Assembly (NCBI GenBank): GCA_015345905.1
Contig: JADDTR010000006.1
Location: 124,001-188,000, forward strand
Length of the DNA stretch: 64,000 nucleotides
Reading direction: 5' to 3'
Origin: Aotearoamyces nothofagi
Taxonomy: Eukaryota; Ascomycota; Leotiomycetes; Leotiales; Tympanidaceae
Numbering within the stretch: position 1 is the stretch's first letter; every line of letters begins with the position of its first letter. The notes under the pieces were generated by a model. That model worked only from the letters and a program-made list of their open reading frames with translations. It did not search any database and was not told the origin of the DNA. This document shows, piece after piece, positions 21,171 to 33,609 of the stretch. A program made the translations under genes and the position numbers.

Positions 21171-21790
21171 TCATGACCCAGCAGCGCCTGGTCCATCGCC
21201 TCCCGGTATTAACTATTTTGAGATGTTAGTGGATGTAGTGAGATAGGATGGGGATTCAGGATTGGGGTGAGAGAGGTTGTGCATGAGGAGGTGATGGGGT
21301 TGGGGTTCGGGGCATCTTACCATGCAGATGTTATTTCCATTCAGTAGAATCTTTGCAAGTTTGGTGTGGTTGCCGGAATAATCACTGTTTCTGTGTTAGG
21401 TCTGAATTGAGTTGGGGGATAGGAAAGATGGCGTACAATTCTGTTACGTCTTCGAGAACCATGTCTACAGTTTGGTTAGAATCCAAAATAAATGTGATAG
21501 TCGGGGTGTTTGAAGAGAAAGATGAAGAGATAGGGAGAACTTACTGACATAGTCATCGAATCCGAGAAGAGTGCCGCTGAATTCTGGGTGGTGTTAGTAG
21601 GGGCAGAACGAAGGAGGAGATGGATGTGGACCTTTGTCGCCTTTCATGACAACCCAGATTTTGGAACCGACGCATTTGTCGATCAATTCTAGAGGAAGGT
21701 GTTAGGATGACAGGAATATTGGTAGTTTGAGATTGCGGTTGGGGTTGGGGTTGGAGGGTGCGTACCTAGGGGGAGAAGTTGGGATGCCAT
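21171..21790 (-). CDS. LSM5: LSM5, Sm-like protein of the LSm1-7/2-8 rings
   Basis: Six exons in 620 bp: 21766-21790, 21632-21688, 21545-21583, 21437-21464, 21321-21384 and 21171-21212; 84 aa, as expected for Lsm5. The Sm1 motif is seen in [19 protein letters not shown] and [20 protein letters not shown]. The Sm2 motif is [15 protein letters not shown]. All joins keep phase (25+57+39+28+64+42 = 255 nt). Lsm5 acts in the cytoplasmic LSm1-7 ring for mRNA decay and in the nuclear LSm2-8 ring that binds U6 snRNA. Introns are 48-108 bp. The start ATG is followed by ASQLLPLELID, typical of the family. Confidence 0.95.
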
Positions 21791-22499
21791 GTTGGCTGTG
21801 TCCCGGCGGGGAGTTTGGAGGTAAGTCTGTTTGGAAAATGTCAGAATATATACTCGGTGTGATACTCTCATCGACAGAGAGATAGAGATAGCCAAGGTCG
21901 CATTGCATAGGGATCGTGAGGGAAGGGTTCTGGGAGACCAGCCAAACGGTATATGGACAACGTCGTCTCATATGATGCGAGCTGGACAAGGCACCCGCCG
22001 AGGACTATAATAGTCCTATCTGGATTCCCCTACAACGTCCCAGCCTCAATTCGAGAATCCGGTCGGCGTGACGAGTGTTGACAGGGTGCATGTTTCCAGG
22101 GCGAGCACGTGACCGACAACAAAGAAAACAGACGCATATAGGCAGAAACCACGTACCTTTGAGATGCGAACACAGACAATGGCGAAAGATCACTCTTCTC
22201 TTACAATCCCATCAAACGCAGATCAGTAAATCTTCTTGTTGAAGCGTCAGCCCGTCGTCGGTACTGACGTCCCATCTTTCTTCCACTTCTAGGATATTTT
22301 GAAGTATCGAGTTTGCTAGCCGAGCAAACACAACTTTGACGTTCGCGCCCGGTACAACACCGCGGTCGAGGCGCGTCGGCCGTGGACAGCTGGAGCCATT
22401 GGGAAGCTGCTACGTTGTTCTTGAATCCGCGTCATGCTCCTTCGTTGTTATGGGGCATCGACGTTGGCTTTGGTTGGGCGACGGCCCATTGCTGTGATC
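21791..22499. promoter_or_regulatory. Divergent promoter region LSM5 / exonuclease, with a CACGTG site
   Basis: 709 bp between divergent starts. A GCACGTGAC E-box lies at 22106-22111, about 315 bp from the LSM5 start. No gene is seen; ORFs in this stretch lack conserved features. Confidence 0.4.
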
Positions 22500-24352
22500 A
22501 TGTCCTCTTTTTCCGGGACTTCGACGCTATCAACGGATGCGATGAGATCTATCGCGGCTATTATGGGGACGACGCCGTGAGTATATTATGAGAGAATACG
22601 GAACGGTACTGACTATTTGGTTGGTAGATCTGCGACGGCTAGAGCAGCAACACGCAATGTGAACAGACTCTGGAATCCAACTCATGATATTATTTTTAGA
22701 AATGCGCCGGCAGCTGTGGGCATTGTTCGCACATTAAGCTCGAACTCTACGGCTTATGAGGAACAGCTTGCTGTAAATTCGAGTCTCGAAGATTTATCCC
22801 TTTTAGCAAGCTCATCTGATAGCACCGGATCTGCTCCGAGGTCTTTCCATTCCGGAACAGGTAGTGAAGACGGAGACGACAGCTGGGTGCCTTCGAGCGC
22901 TTCACAAAGTGTCAACAGCTCGCAGGCCGAGAACACTTCCGGAGAAGTCCAAATCATATCAGAGGATGAGGGGCGGGAGATTCATATCCCACTCTCTTTC
23001 AAATTACTACCTGAAGTTTTACAAGATGCGAAGGACGCAGAGCCAGGAACTCCAGCGTCTTACTGGTCATATAGATTATACTCGGGGCCTGATGAACAGA
23101 GGGTGAAAGTTCATTATTGCAGGAGCAAGAATACAACGGAAAGGGTTTTGCAATACTTTGTGGGCAAGAAAGTGCTGGGATTCGATATCGAGTGGAAACC
23201 GGATTCTACGAGAAATTCTTCAATAAAGAAGAATGTTTCCCTTATCCAGATAGCCAGTGAAGACCGGATAGCCCTGTTTCATCTATCACTATACCCGAAA
23301 GACAGTCTAGAGGATATGGTTGCTCCTACTCTCAAGAAGATTATGGAGGATCCAGAAGTAACGAAGGTTGGTGTAGCCATAAAAGCAGATTGTACGAGAC
23401 TCAGGAAGTTCCTCAAGATTGACTCCAGAGGTCTTTTCGAGCTGAGCCATCTTTATAAGTTGGTCAAATATTCTTCGTCGGGTGATTTTAGATTAATCAA
23501 CAAGAAGCTTGTGCGTCTCTCAGATCAAGTTGAGGAACATTTAGGACTGCCACTGTTTAAGGGGGATGTTAGAGGCAGTGACTGGAGTGAGGCTTTGAGT
23601 ATGGAGCAAATAACTTGTGAGCTAGACCATCATACCCCTCTGTTAACCTAGGTAATTTACTGACATCAACAGACGCTGCCGCCGACTCATACGCCGGATT
23701 CATGCTCTACGATGTCCTCGAATCGAAACGCAAGCAGCTGGTACCCACACCACCCCGACCATACCACGCCGAACTCAACATCCCCATCCGTCTTGCCTCC
23801 GGCGTCGTAATCCCAACAGCAGATGAAACAATCGACGAACCCGAAGACGCAAAACCCACAACAGGAACCTCATCAAGGCATCCAGTATCCGCTCTCGAAG
23901 CCGCTACAGAAGGAATCCAAATCGAAGAAGACGGCGAAGCCACTACCACCACTATCTTGACCAAATCCTCCAAACCTAAAACAAAATCCGCAACCCCTCT
24001 CCCAAAATCTCAAGCCTATCTCACAGCCGACACATGGGCCGTCTCCCACCGCCTCGCCCACCCCATCTCTCCCTCCGCCTCCTCCTACAGCTACGCTAAC
24101 CCATCCGCGCTACGCGCCTATTCCATCTGGCACAGCGATGCCTCGCTCACAGTTAGTGATATCTGCGCACTATTGAGGGACCCGCCGCTCAAAGAGTCGA
24201 CAGTCGCGACGTATATCGTCGACGCCGTACGGTTGGAGAAATTGCCCGCGGAGAAGAAGAGGTTGAGAGAGGTGTTGGAGTTGTTGCCACCGGGGTCGAG
24301 GGATGGCTGGAGATATAGGGCGGTTTGGGGCCTGGTTGAGGATGGAAAGTGA
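22500..24352 (+). CDS. DEDDy 3'-5' exonuclease (WRN-exonuclease-like) with C-terminal helical domain
   Basis: Three exons: 22500-22576, 22628-23616 and 23673-24352; 581 aa. The second join restores the motif TYAAADSYAGFMLYDVLE, with a TACTGAC branch site upstream. The exonuclease fold has ExoI FDIEWKP (D and E), ExoII around VGVAIKADCTRLRKF (D), and ExoIII YAAADSY (Y and D), so the DEDDy set is complete. The N-terminal 170 residues are Ser-rich. The C-terminus (about residues 480-575) has LRAYSIWHSD, ICALLRDPPLKESTVATYI and EKKRLREVLELLP. It resembles the helicase-associated helix-turn-helix found in some RecQ-type proteins; this is inference. The family trims DNA or RNA 3' ends. The start ATG at 22500 is the best in-frame choice of the first exon. 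Confidence 0.85.
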
Positions 24353-24629
24353 GAGGTTGGCTTAGGGTGAATGGCGTCGGGCAAGGGAGGTATGGGAGTG
24401 CAGAAGGGATTTCGGGATCATTATAGCATATGCATTCAGGGCGTTAGCGGCATTTGAATTAAGGAAATTATTTTTGATTTGGGGAACGGTGACACCACCA
24501 GTTAATAGCATCAGATACTAGGACCAAGCATTGGACCAATTAGCAGAGAGGAATAAATCACATCATTTATTCTATCGGGTATCTATCTTTTCAAGATGAA
24601 TCTGCAACCTCGAAATAAACCACAGCTGC

Positions 24630-26143
24630 CTACGCACTCTCACCAGCTCTCGTAACGCCCTTGCCACTGTTAATCTGTACCCTCTTGTCCTCGCCGGCAC
24701 TGACAATGCCGATCTCCCTATCCCAACAGACGCCCAAAACCTTAATCCCGTCACCTGCAACCGGTCTCTTCTCGCCCTTCATGGCCTCACGCTCGATGAC
24801 ATAGACACTCTCGCCGACGACTCCATTGCCCTCGTCTCGCGTGCCCTGTCGCGTGCTCCGCAGATCCCATACCCTGCAAGTACCGTCGTGAGAAGCGGAC
24901 ACGAGACCCCACGTGCTGTCAGGGTCGGGAGAGAGCGAGACGATCTTGTTCGTGTGGCCACGCAGCGTCATTATGGAGGTTGTAGTGGACGAGGAACGTG
25001 GGTCGATGAGCGTGATGTGGCGCGCCGAGGTGCCAGCGGCTAGGATGTGCGAGGATGAGATGCTGGGGAGCGAAGTAAGAGAGAGGAGTGGGTGGGAGGT
25101 CGTGCGGGTGTCAACGATGGAAGAGGTGGTGAGATCAAGGGTGCGGAGGCTGTGGTCGAGCGAGGTTGAGTAGGCCACTGTGGGGTCATCGGGGTGGAAA
25201 ATGACGCTCGTGGCTGGGGCGCTGTGAACTGGTACTAGTGATAGGGGACCGCGTTGCGGGGTTGAGGTTGAGGTTGTAAGTTTGCGGCGTTTAGCAGTTG
25301 GGCCCGTGGAGATGCGTGATTCTGCGGCGGCGGGGTTTTCGGATTTTCGTGTCGACCAGAGTCCTATCGTGCCGTCCAGGGACGCGGAGAGAATGCGAGA
25401 GGAAGGAGAGTGGACTGCTAGAGCGTCGACACTACCTTGGTGGCCGTATAGCTCCATAGTGGGTTTCAGTCCAGCAGAAAAGTGGTCTGCGCTTTCAGAG
25501 TATTTCCATAGTCGGATGGTGCGGTCAAGACTAGATGAAGCAATTTGATTTGGGGAGATCCATTTGGCTGCTTTAATGCTTGAAGTATGGCCGCCGAGAC
25601 TGGCGGATGTAGAGGTTGCGATTGTCTGCCCGGATTTGTTCCATACGCGCAATAAGCCGTCGTAGGAGGCAGAGAGGATGCGCTCTTGGCCCGCGACAAC
25701 GGAATTGGGATGCCAGATTCCGGCTGGGGAGCTGGAGGAGAGGACATCGACACTGCTGACCCAGTCATCATGCTCGAAGGTGGCCTCGAAGAGAGGTGGG
25801 ATTAAGCTGCGGACGTATTGCAGGGTGAGGGTCGTCTCAGAGGAGAGGCCGTTCGCGGTAAGATATTCGTCGAGGGTGGTGCGCAAAAAGATACCATTGA
25901 TGAGGAAGTCAAACGGGATCGGAGATGGAGTATCCAGCATAGACTCCGAGTTCAGGATTTGTGACAAACCATATCGTCGGACATCTGCGCATATTAGGGT
26001 CAAGCTATTATGAAATATGAAGAGCTTGGAAACGTACTGGTAGGAACGAGAAGCTGTCGTTTCCCCTCTGGGAGTTCTATATCTTCAGATGTCGTAGTAA
26101 AGTGCACCTGCACTTGGCCCTGGCGAGTGGTATTATCCGTCAT
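24630..26143 (-). CDS. YTM1: YTM1, WD40 ribosome biogenesis protein
   Basis: Two exons, 26038-26143 and 24630-25984, joined to give [16 protein letters not shown]; 486 aa. The N-terminal NLE/UBL domain is clear: [38 protein letters not shown] and [16 protein letters not shown]. The WD40 propeller follows, including [43 protein letters not shown] and [15 protein letters not shown]. Ytm1 works with Nop7 and Erb1 in the PeBoW complex and is removed from pre-60S particles by the AAA ATPase Rea1, whose MIDAS binds the UBL domain. The gene is convergent with the exonuclease gene, 277 bp away. Confidence 0.95.
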
Positions 26144-26679
26144 CTTGGATGATATTATGGGAATGCTTCTTGTGAGGAAACGTTCTTTGATTCTTTTTGA
26201 CTTCTGGTCTTGAAAATTGCGTCCTCGAAAAACTTTACGGTCGGTTAAATGCACCTAGTGTGCAGTTCGCTGGTCGATTCACAGCCTTGCAGACGAGGCT
26301 ACCCTCAACGACAACTTCTAAATTGAGCGAGTTCCCACAGCCCAAATAGGCATATTATTTTTTCCTCAATTATTACATCAGCGTTGTGTATAAAATCCCA
26401 TAATGATTTCATTGCTTGATCGAAATCGCATTCTGTTAATAAATCACTTTGTCAGACTACTTGTAAAGTCGGGGTCGGCTTAGCAGAAGGGCACTGCACC
26501 ATTAGCAAATGGCTTTTAGAGCTTCGAATATTACTTGTTTATCCCAACTATCAGAGCTACTGTGTGCTGACTCCAATCGTATACAAAGCCCAGGCCGTGC
26601 TTGATATCCCTTTCCACGCCATTAAAATCACAAGCGTCTATCGTAGCATATTCATTCGGCCATAGCTACCTTAGTTTGC
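26144..26679. other. Intergenic between YTM1 start and RAD7 end
   Basis: 536 bp with the YTM1 promoter and RAD7 3' UTR, both on the minus strand. No ORF or repeat of note. Confidence 0.5.
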
Positions 26680-28680
26680 TCAATCATCCTCCCCCTCAAT
26701 CTGCATACCCAATGCATTGGGCATTCCGATGAGAATCTTGCCCTTTGGCACTTTAACATGCCTAACACCAAAGTTGCCAAAGATCTTCAAGGTTTTAAGA
26801 TTTGGGCAACTACGGAAAATACTTCCGACCACAAAATCATCAACGTACCAGCAGAAGCTGACATCTATCTCTCTCAGCTCCGGGTAATTTTTATCAAACG
26901 CAAAAGCGGTTTCGAACGCTTCCTTTGAGATGTGTCGGCAGTCATTGACATTCAAGTGACGAAGCTGCGAACCAGAATGCGCCATCAATGCCTTAAATCC
27001 TGCGGAGCAGAGGCCAATGTTGTCAGGATTTCCTCGAGGAACAGAAGCATCAATGTGTCTGCACTTGTTGAAATCAATGTACATCAAAGGTGGATTGACC
27101 CAATCAGTGAATAGATTCGCAAAGCCAGTGTCCGTGAGTGTCTCATTTACTGTGAGGCGAAGCTTGCTTAGGTTAATGCAATTTTCGTGAATAGCTTTCA
27201 GAACACTATCATCAATGTAGGCCACAGACGACAAACAAAAGGTGCGAAGTCCATTACCAATACTGTTCAAGACTTCAACATATGGTTCCGAGGATGTGAT
27301 GTTGTAGATCTCCAGCGTAAGATGTTGCAGACTGGGAAGATGGGCAATTTGCTTAATTCCTTCGTCTGTGACCTTCTGATTATGAGAGACTTTCAGGCGG
27401 TGCAAATCAGGGCAGCTTATTTTGAGAAGTTCAATTTGCTCGTCACCAAAGTGTCCATCAGTATGGTAGACTTTCAATGCTCGAAGATGTCGGCCTTTCT
27501 CGATGAGATACGAGTTCCAGCGTTCATCATCAATGAGATTGGCTCCATGAATGCTGAAAGTCTCCAGGGTGACAGGACATGTAATCAAGTAGTCCATGAC
27601 CTTGTTCTTAAATTGGATAGAATTTCGAAGGCGAAGATGCTTAACGGTCGATACAGTCTGGAAGATTCGCACGAAATCGTCAGACGAAAGTCTAGCACCA
27701 TCGTAAACAGTGACTGTGTCTGTGCCCGGTTGGAGGAAGAGATTGAGAATATTAGAGTCGATAAGGCGTTTCTTTGACAATATCGCTGCTAATCGATCGA
27801 TCAACTTTGTAGGTAGATCGCCAAAGTCCTCTGCCAATTCAACGTTCTTTGCCAGAGTCTCGATGCATAGTGTCATAAGGTTCTTGGCACCCTTGTGATA
27901 TATACCATCCAAAAGATTACTTTGAATCGTTCTCCTGTTGCTTCGGTTGACCTTCCTCTTCTTTCTAACAGCCCCTTCCTCATCATCTAGATCCTTCGAA
28001 CACTTTGGACACAGCAAGCCACCATTAGGTCCAGCACGACTATATGCAGTCACGGTGAATCGTGTACCGCAAAGTTCACAGTTCTCCATTTGTCCTGGCA
28101 AAGAGGCCATACTCCCTTCAAAGATTGCTCTCGCAGCCTCATCTTCATCCGTCAAGTCATCAGAGTCATAGCCTCGCCGACGTCTTTGGAATTGCTTTGA
28201 TGATTTATTTTTTGCAAGAGCCTTCTCTTCCTCCTTCTTTCGCTTTGCTGTTTGTGCTTTTGTTTCTTTTTTCTTAGGGGGGGGCGGGGTTTCTGGTTGT
28301 ATAGATGGCGAAGCTACAACTTCATCTTCGTTGGTATTGGTAGCTCGCCTTGAGGCTAGAGCCGCGGCTCGTCGTGCATCTGCATCTTGCCGAATTCTGC
28401 TTGCATCGATATTATGTGACTAGGAGTATTAATCAGTCCTCGATGTCCAGCTAGCTTTGGGCAAAAGATGGAAATAACTAGTACTTACGGCAAGGAAGTC
28501 TGTCAAAGCAGATTGGCTACCCATGGGTCAATTAAATGACTGATATGTGCAAGAGGATTAGACTTATGAGCTTACGGTCCCTGGATCTGTCTGGCTGGCC
28601 TATCTGGCCTGCCAGGTCTCTGAGGAGTGGACCTTGGTCTAATTAGTAATGTTCAAAGCGTCCCAGATGCAGCCTTACAT
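26680..28680 (-). CDS. RAD7: RAD7, leucine-rich-repeat protein of global-genome nucleotide excision repair
   Basis: Exons: 28679-28680 (the AT of the start codon), 28576-28632, 28489-28516 and 26680-28419; 608 aa. The reconstructed N-terminus MSTPQRPGRP leads into GPQSALTDFLASHNIDASRI, the fungal Rad7/Rhp7 signature. A basic KKKETKAQTAKRKKEEE stretch and a CX2C...CX2C element (CELCGTRF, LLCPKCS near residues 143-170) follow. The rest is leucine-rich repeats such as LETFSIHGANLIDDERW, LHRLKVSHNQKVTDEGI and LREIDVSFCWYVDD. Rad7 with Rad16 recognises UV lesions in silent chromatin and, with Elongin C and Cul3, forms a ubiquitin ligase. The frame is firm from SALTDFL onward. The split AT|G start is inferred from the GTAAGG donor at 28678 and the AAG acceptor ending at 28633. 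No upstream ATG is in frame. Confidence 0.88.
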
Positions 28681-29528
28681 CTTGATATCACCTCCACGCC
28701 ACTGGTCTTGCAGATTGTCTACCAAAGTCGCTAAAGAGCTGCGACAAATCTAACTTCAACGAGTTGTGGCAGGTACACATGTAGTCGACATAGATTCGCA
28801 GGCAAATTCTTGATAATAGGATGCGACGGATAAAGAAGGAATACGGGAAGGGTCGAGGTCGATAACGTCGACAAGGCGGCGATCCGGCGGCAGCGATAGT
28901 TGCCGCGCCAAAACATTAAAACGGAGAACTTTCTTATCCCTTGTCCCAAAATATCTTATCCGATCCAATCACATGTCCCATAGGTCACGTGAAATTGCAC
29001 TTAGCGTGTCCGTTTCGCGAAAGCGTGTAAAGTGGTTCGCGCTTTTAGGAAATGGCCGGCGATAGAGAAAATCTAGGGGTGATAAGAAGAATTTCAAACT
29101 GTAGACTTTACATTCTAAAGGTTCCAGCAATAGTATCCTTTATAACTTTAATCCGTATACAAGATACGGCGGTGTTCTATGCTTCTTTTTTGATACCATT
29201 GGTCCTATATCATCGGGTTCTGGTTTTGTGAGACATCAACAGGTGCTTTGCTGTGTGTTGCTCGCTGCTGCCTGCAAGGTGCTGCGGCGCTGAATCGCCG
29301 CCTATCGCACGACATCTGTCCCAGCGCAGCGCTCTTCCACCACGGCACGGCGGCGACCTGCAGTCATCCTTTCGTGTGTTTGTAGTCTATACATCTTCTT
29401 TGAAGTTCTGTCTGCGATTTCGGCACATTTTGGTATTCGAGCCCTTGTACGGCAGTTCCTTGTCTTTAAGCCTGCGTGCGGCTGAGATCCGGTCCATTCA
29501 CTTGGCACTGTGAATCAGAATTGTCAAG
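28681..29528. promoter_or_regulatory. Shared divergent promoter of RAD7 and RAD16
   Basis: 848 bp separate the two start codons. A TCACGTGA site lies at 28985-28992, about 305 bp from the RAD7 start and 540 bp from RAD16. No gene is supported inside; a plus-strand ORF at 29253-29513 lies in what should be the RAD16 leader. Confidence 0.5.
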
Positions 29529-32500
29529 ATGCCAGAAGTCAACGCCGCTGTGGGCCTGACAAGCAGTCTTATCAGCTCTTCAAGTGAGTGTCTCTATATT
29601 TTGATATAATTGCCGGGACGGCTATCTATTACTACTTCTTATCTGTGGCAATCATCAACGGTACTAATTCCTCCAAACCAGCTACTGCTCGATCGCCCCG
29701 TAGTGATCCGACAAAGAACACTGTGATAAGTGTGCAGGCACCAGGGCGGAGAACTCGAAGCTCTGTAGCGTCTACCTCTTTAAGCATCAAAGACTCCGAA
29801 GACGAGCTCAGCGAGGATCTTTTCTCCTCCCCAATCGTCAAGATGCCAGAATCAATTGGCAAGGCGAAGGCCTCTACGAGTCGTGCTTCAGTGTCTTCCG
29901 TCTCAACCGTCAACGATTATGCAACATGCAGTGGTTCTTCTACACCTGGAACAAGTGCTGCTGCTACACCAGCTTCCGTAGTAAAGCAAGAATCTAGATC
30001 TAGGTAAGCTTAACACTCTTAATCTACAGGCGAAAGTGATACTAGTCACGGATTCTCTATATCCATCTAATATCGCATCATTGCATGTGTCCGCCACCCT
30101 ACTGACAACAGCGTCCAGTGTTCGACGCGGTCGTCGCCCAGCTTCGACCGTCTCGAATCAATTGCCAGCTTCAGCCATGAACGCCTTTGAGCGAGCGAGA
30201 CGTCTACGACTCAGCGAGTTTTCTCTTAATCCTACTGCAAACAAAAGAAAACGTTCCGCCATAGACAACGAAGGCGACGAAGATGTCGAGGACAACGTTA
30301 AAGACGATTCACCAGATGCCCAACTTGCACGGGCCTTACAGGAGCAAGAAAACGCCATCAGCAATTCTATGGTAGATGATTCTGAAGAGCTTATTCCAAG
30401 AAGGGCTAAACGTGCGGCCGCACTACGTAAAATCCGACCTAAGTCCGATTATGTATCTTCGGATGACGATGATTATATCGATGTCAAGCCCATATCAGAT
30501 GGAATTAGGATCTCTAACCAGCGATCAAAAAGGGCCAAGCTCATGATTCCAGATTCAGACGAGTCCGAGTTTGTCATATCATCCGATGATGAAGGGCCTA
30601 TTGCATCCATTTCATTCTCTCGAAAAGCCCATGATGCTCAAGCGTTGAATGCTCGTATGGAAGATGTAATTATTCCCCCGTCGAACGGCTTTCGAAGCCT
30701 TGGTCCCAGAGCTCGTAGCCTAGCTCAAGGTGGATCCCAACTCTCAAGATATTCCCGGTCTGCACCCTCAACCGTAAAAGGAGAGAGCAAAACATCAACT
30801 CCTGGCTCAGGCTCTGGCATAGCTAGTGAATTTAGACGGGAGAGCACTGAACTTTCGGATCTATCTAGTCTTGAAAGAAGACTTGCTCTTGACAGTGAGG
30901 CAGATGACATATCTCTGTTGGACATGTTAGACTCTGAGTATGACTCAGTTGGAGAATCTGAGACTGATTTACCGCACCATACTGAGGCAATGGTTCGTCG
31001 TCAAATAGCATATGCTCAACAATCTGCTGAGGAAAAATCGGCAAGGCGGGCAAGAGCAGATCGTGCTAGACTTGAACAAAATCATCCTGAGATCATTACC
31101 ATGTGGAAGGATTTAGAGAACTTGCCAGAAATAAAGACTACCAAGGCCGAGCAGCCCATCAATATTAACAGAGAGCTCAAGCCGTTCCAGTTGGAAGGCC
31201 TTAGCTGGATGCAAGCAATGGAGAAGACAGCATGGGGAGGTGGACTATTAGGCGATGAGATGGGTATGGGAAAGACTATTCAAGCCGTCTCCCTTATCAT
31301 GTCTGACTATCCTGCTAAAAGTCCGTCGCTGGTCTTGATTCCTCCTGTTGCTCTCATGCAATGGCAGCAAGAAATTGGTGACTACACAGATGGGACTCTT
31401 AAGACTTTCGTCTTTCACGGTACAAATGTCAAATCCAAAGGAATGACGCTAGAAGAACTCAAAAAGTATGACGTTATTCTGATGTCCTATAACAGTTTGG
31501 AGTCCATGTATAGATTCCAGGAGAAAGGCCGCAGGCGAAATGGAAAGACGGTCTTCGAGCCCAGTGTTGTTCATCAAATTCGATTTCACAGAGTCATCCT
31601 TGACGAAGCCCATAACATCAAGGTAATCCGATCCTCTAAAGTCTTAAAATACCACTAACACTAATCAGCAACGAACCACAGGTGTTGCCAAAGCCTGTTT
31701 TGCACTCAAGGCTGACCATAAATGGTGCTTGTCTGGCACACCTTTGCAGAATCGTATTGGAGAATTCTTCTCCCTTGTCAGGTTCCTTGATATTCGCCCA
31801 TTCGCCTGCTACTTCTGCAAGCAATGTCCATGCAGCAAGCTTGAGTGGTCGATGGATGAGAACAATCGTTGCAAAGAATGTGGTCATAGCGGCATGCAAC
31901 ATGTATCTGTCTTTAATCAGGAGCTTCTTAATCCAATCCAAAAATTTGGCAACAAGGGTCGAGGCAAGGAAGCCTTCGACAAACTTCGATTACTGACTGA
32001 CCGCTTCATGCTTCGACGTGTTAAACGAGACCACTCTTCTGCCATGGAACTTCCATCAAAGGAGATCTATGTCGATAAGCACTTTTTCGGAGAAGAGGAG
32101 AACGACTTTGCTGGCAGTATTATGAATAACGGAACTCGAAAGTTCGAAACTTATGTTGCGCAAGGTGTCTTACTCAACAACTATGCTAACATATTTGGTC
32201 TTATCATGCAGATGAGGCAAGTTGCCGATCATCCTGATTTAATTCTCAAGAAAAATAGTGAAGGGGGCCAGAACATTCTGGTTTGTTGCATTTGTGACGA
32301 GGTTGCAGAAGAAGCTATTCGATCTTCTTGTCATCACGACTTCTGTCGTTCTTGTGTCAAGAATTACCTCCATTCATCTGATGAAGTAGACGCTCAACCG
32401 GACTGTCCCCGATGTCACATTCCTCTCAGCATTGACCTTGAACAGCCAGAGATTGAACAGGATGCCGAGACGACAAAGAAGTCTTCCATCATCAATAGGA

Positions 32501-33097
32501 TCAAGATGGAAAACTGGACCTCCTCATCAAAGATTGAGGCTCTAGTTCATGATCTTCATTCGCTCCGTTCCCACAATTCGTCAACGAAATCAATCGTATT
32601 CAGTCAGTTTACTACGATGTTACAATTGGTGGAATGGCGCTTACGGAGAGCTGGTATTACAACAGTCATGCTAGACGGCAGTATGACACCAGCTCAACGC
32701 CAGGCTTCTATCAATGCTTTCATGACAAATCCCAATATTGAATGTTTCCTAGTTTCCCTCAAAGCCGGTGGTGTAGCTCTCAATCTAACTGAGGCATCTA
32801 AGGTTTTCATCGTTGATCCGTAAGTTATTGTAACCATTATTAAATTAGCAATGCCTGACTATGTTTAGGTGGTGGAACCCTGCCGCTGAATGGCAATCCG
32901 CAGATCGTTGTCATCGCATCGGTCAATGCCGTCCTTGCTCAATCACACGTCTTTGTATCGAGGATTCGGTCGAAAGCAGAATGGTCTTGCTTCAGGAGAA
33001 GAAAGCTAATATGATCAACTCCACCATCAATAATGATGAGAGCGCTATGGAAAGCTTGACCCCAGAGGATATGCAATTCTTATTCCGCGGTACTTAG
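29529..33097 (+). CDS. RAD16: RAD16, SNF2-family ATPase with RING finger (nucleotide excision repair)
   Basis: Exons: 29529-29583, 29682-30003, 30119-31622, 31669-32819 and 32869-33097; 1086 aa. After about 440 disordered, Ser/acidic residues comes the Snf2 core: [15 protein letters not shown] (Walker A, near residue 505), [10 protein letters not shown] (DEAH, near 620) and [21 protein letters not shown]2C...CX2C zinc element follows (CKQCPCS, CKECGH). A C3HC4 RING is inserted near 833 ([23 protein letters not shown]), then the C-lobe with [31 protein letters not shown] and ADRCHRIGQ. This architecture is Rad16. It translocates on DNA with Rad7 to find damage and also supplies the E3 RING. 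Exon 3 uses the CCAG acceptor at 30118, because the CAG seven bases upstream breaks the frame. Confidence 0.93.
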
Positions 33098-33609
33098 GCT
33101 TTTGGTGTGAACAGTGCTGTTAAGACAATCTCCAGAGTTCTCAGTTCCTATCTGAAATGGTTTGCTAGTACCCAGAGGCGTTGCTCTAACATGGAAGTGT
33201 ATAACTAGGCTTTATTTAAGAAAAGAGGTTCCTCTTTGTTGCTCGAGCTTCATAATTGGCAAAGGCGTTCTCAAAAAGTGGATGGCTCTATTAGAGGAAA
33301 ATACAGCGCATAATAGTTGCTCTAGCTAGTTAGCTAGGATAGCATCAGATAGAAACATGGATACTGTGATTATATATGAACATTGCCGAAATCCGCGGGA
33401 CTGCTGTCGAGAGAATAGGAACCGATCCCGGGTCTTCAAAGCGCTATGGCTACGAATATATGATTCTACAGTCATATAAGCCTAAACAGGCATGATTTAG
33501 CTACCAGACGTACGTCTCTTCTAGTTGAAACAGATCAATTAAACAAGTATCTTATACTCCAGGACAAAGATTCTACAATTGATAGTGAGGAGGTGGTATT
33601 TGAGCGCCG

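Noticed and set aside
28740-28968. Minus-strand ORFs upstream of RAD7 as its first exon
   Set aside because: Their frames stop before the RAD7 splice donor or do not match the phase; no upstream ATG is in frame.
30030-30118. Use of the CAG at 30109-30111 as the RAD16 exon 3 acceptor
   Set aside because: It would shift the frame by one base. The CCAG seven bases downstream (exon starting at 30119) keeps frame with exons 2 and 3.
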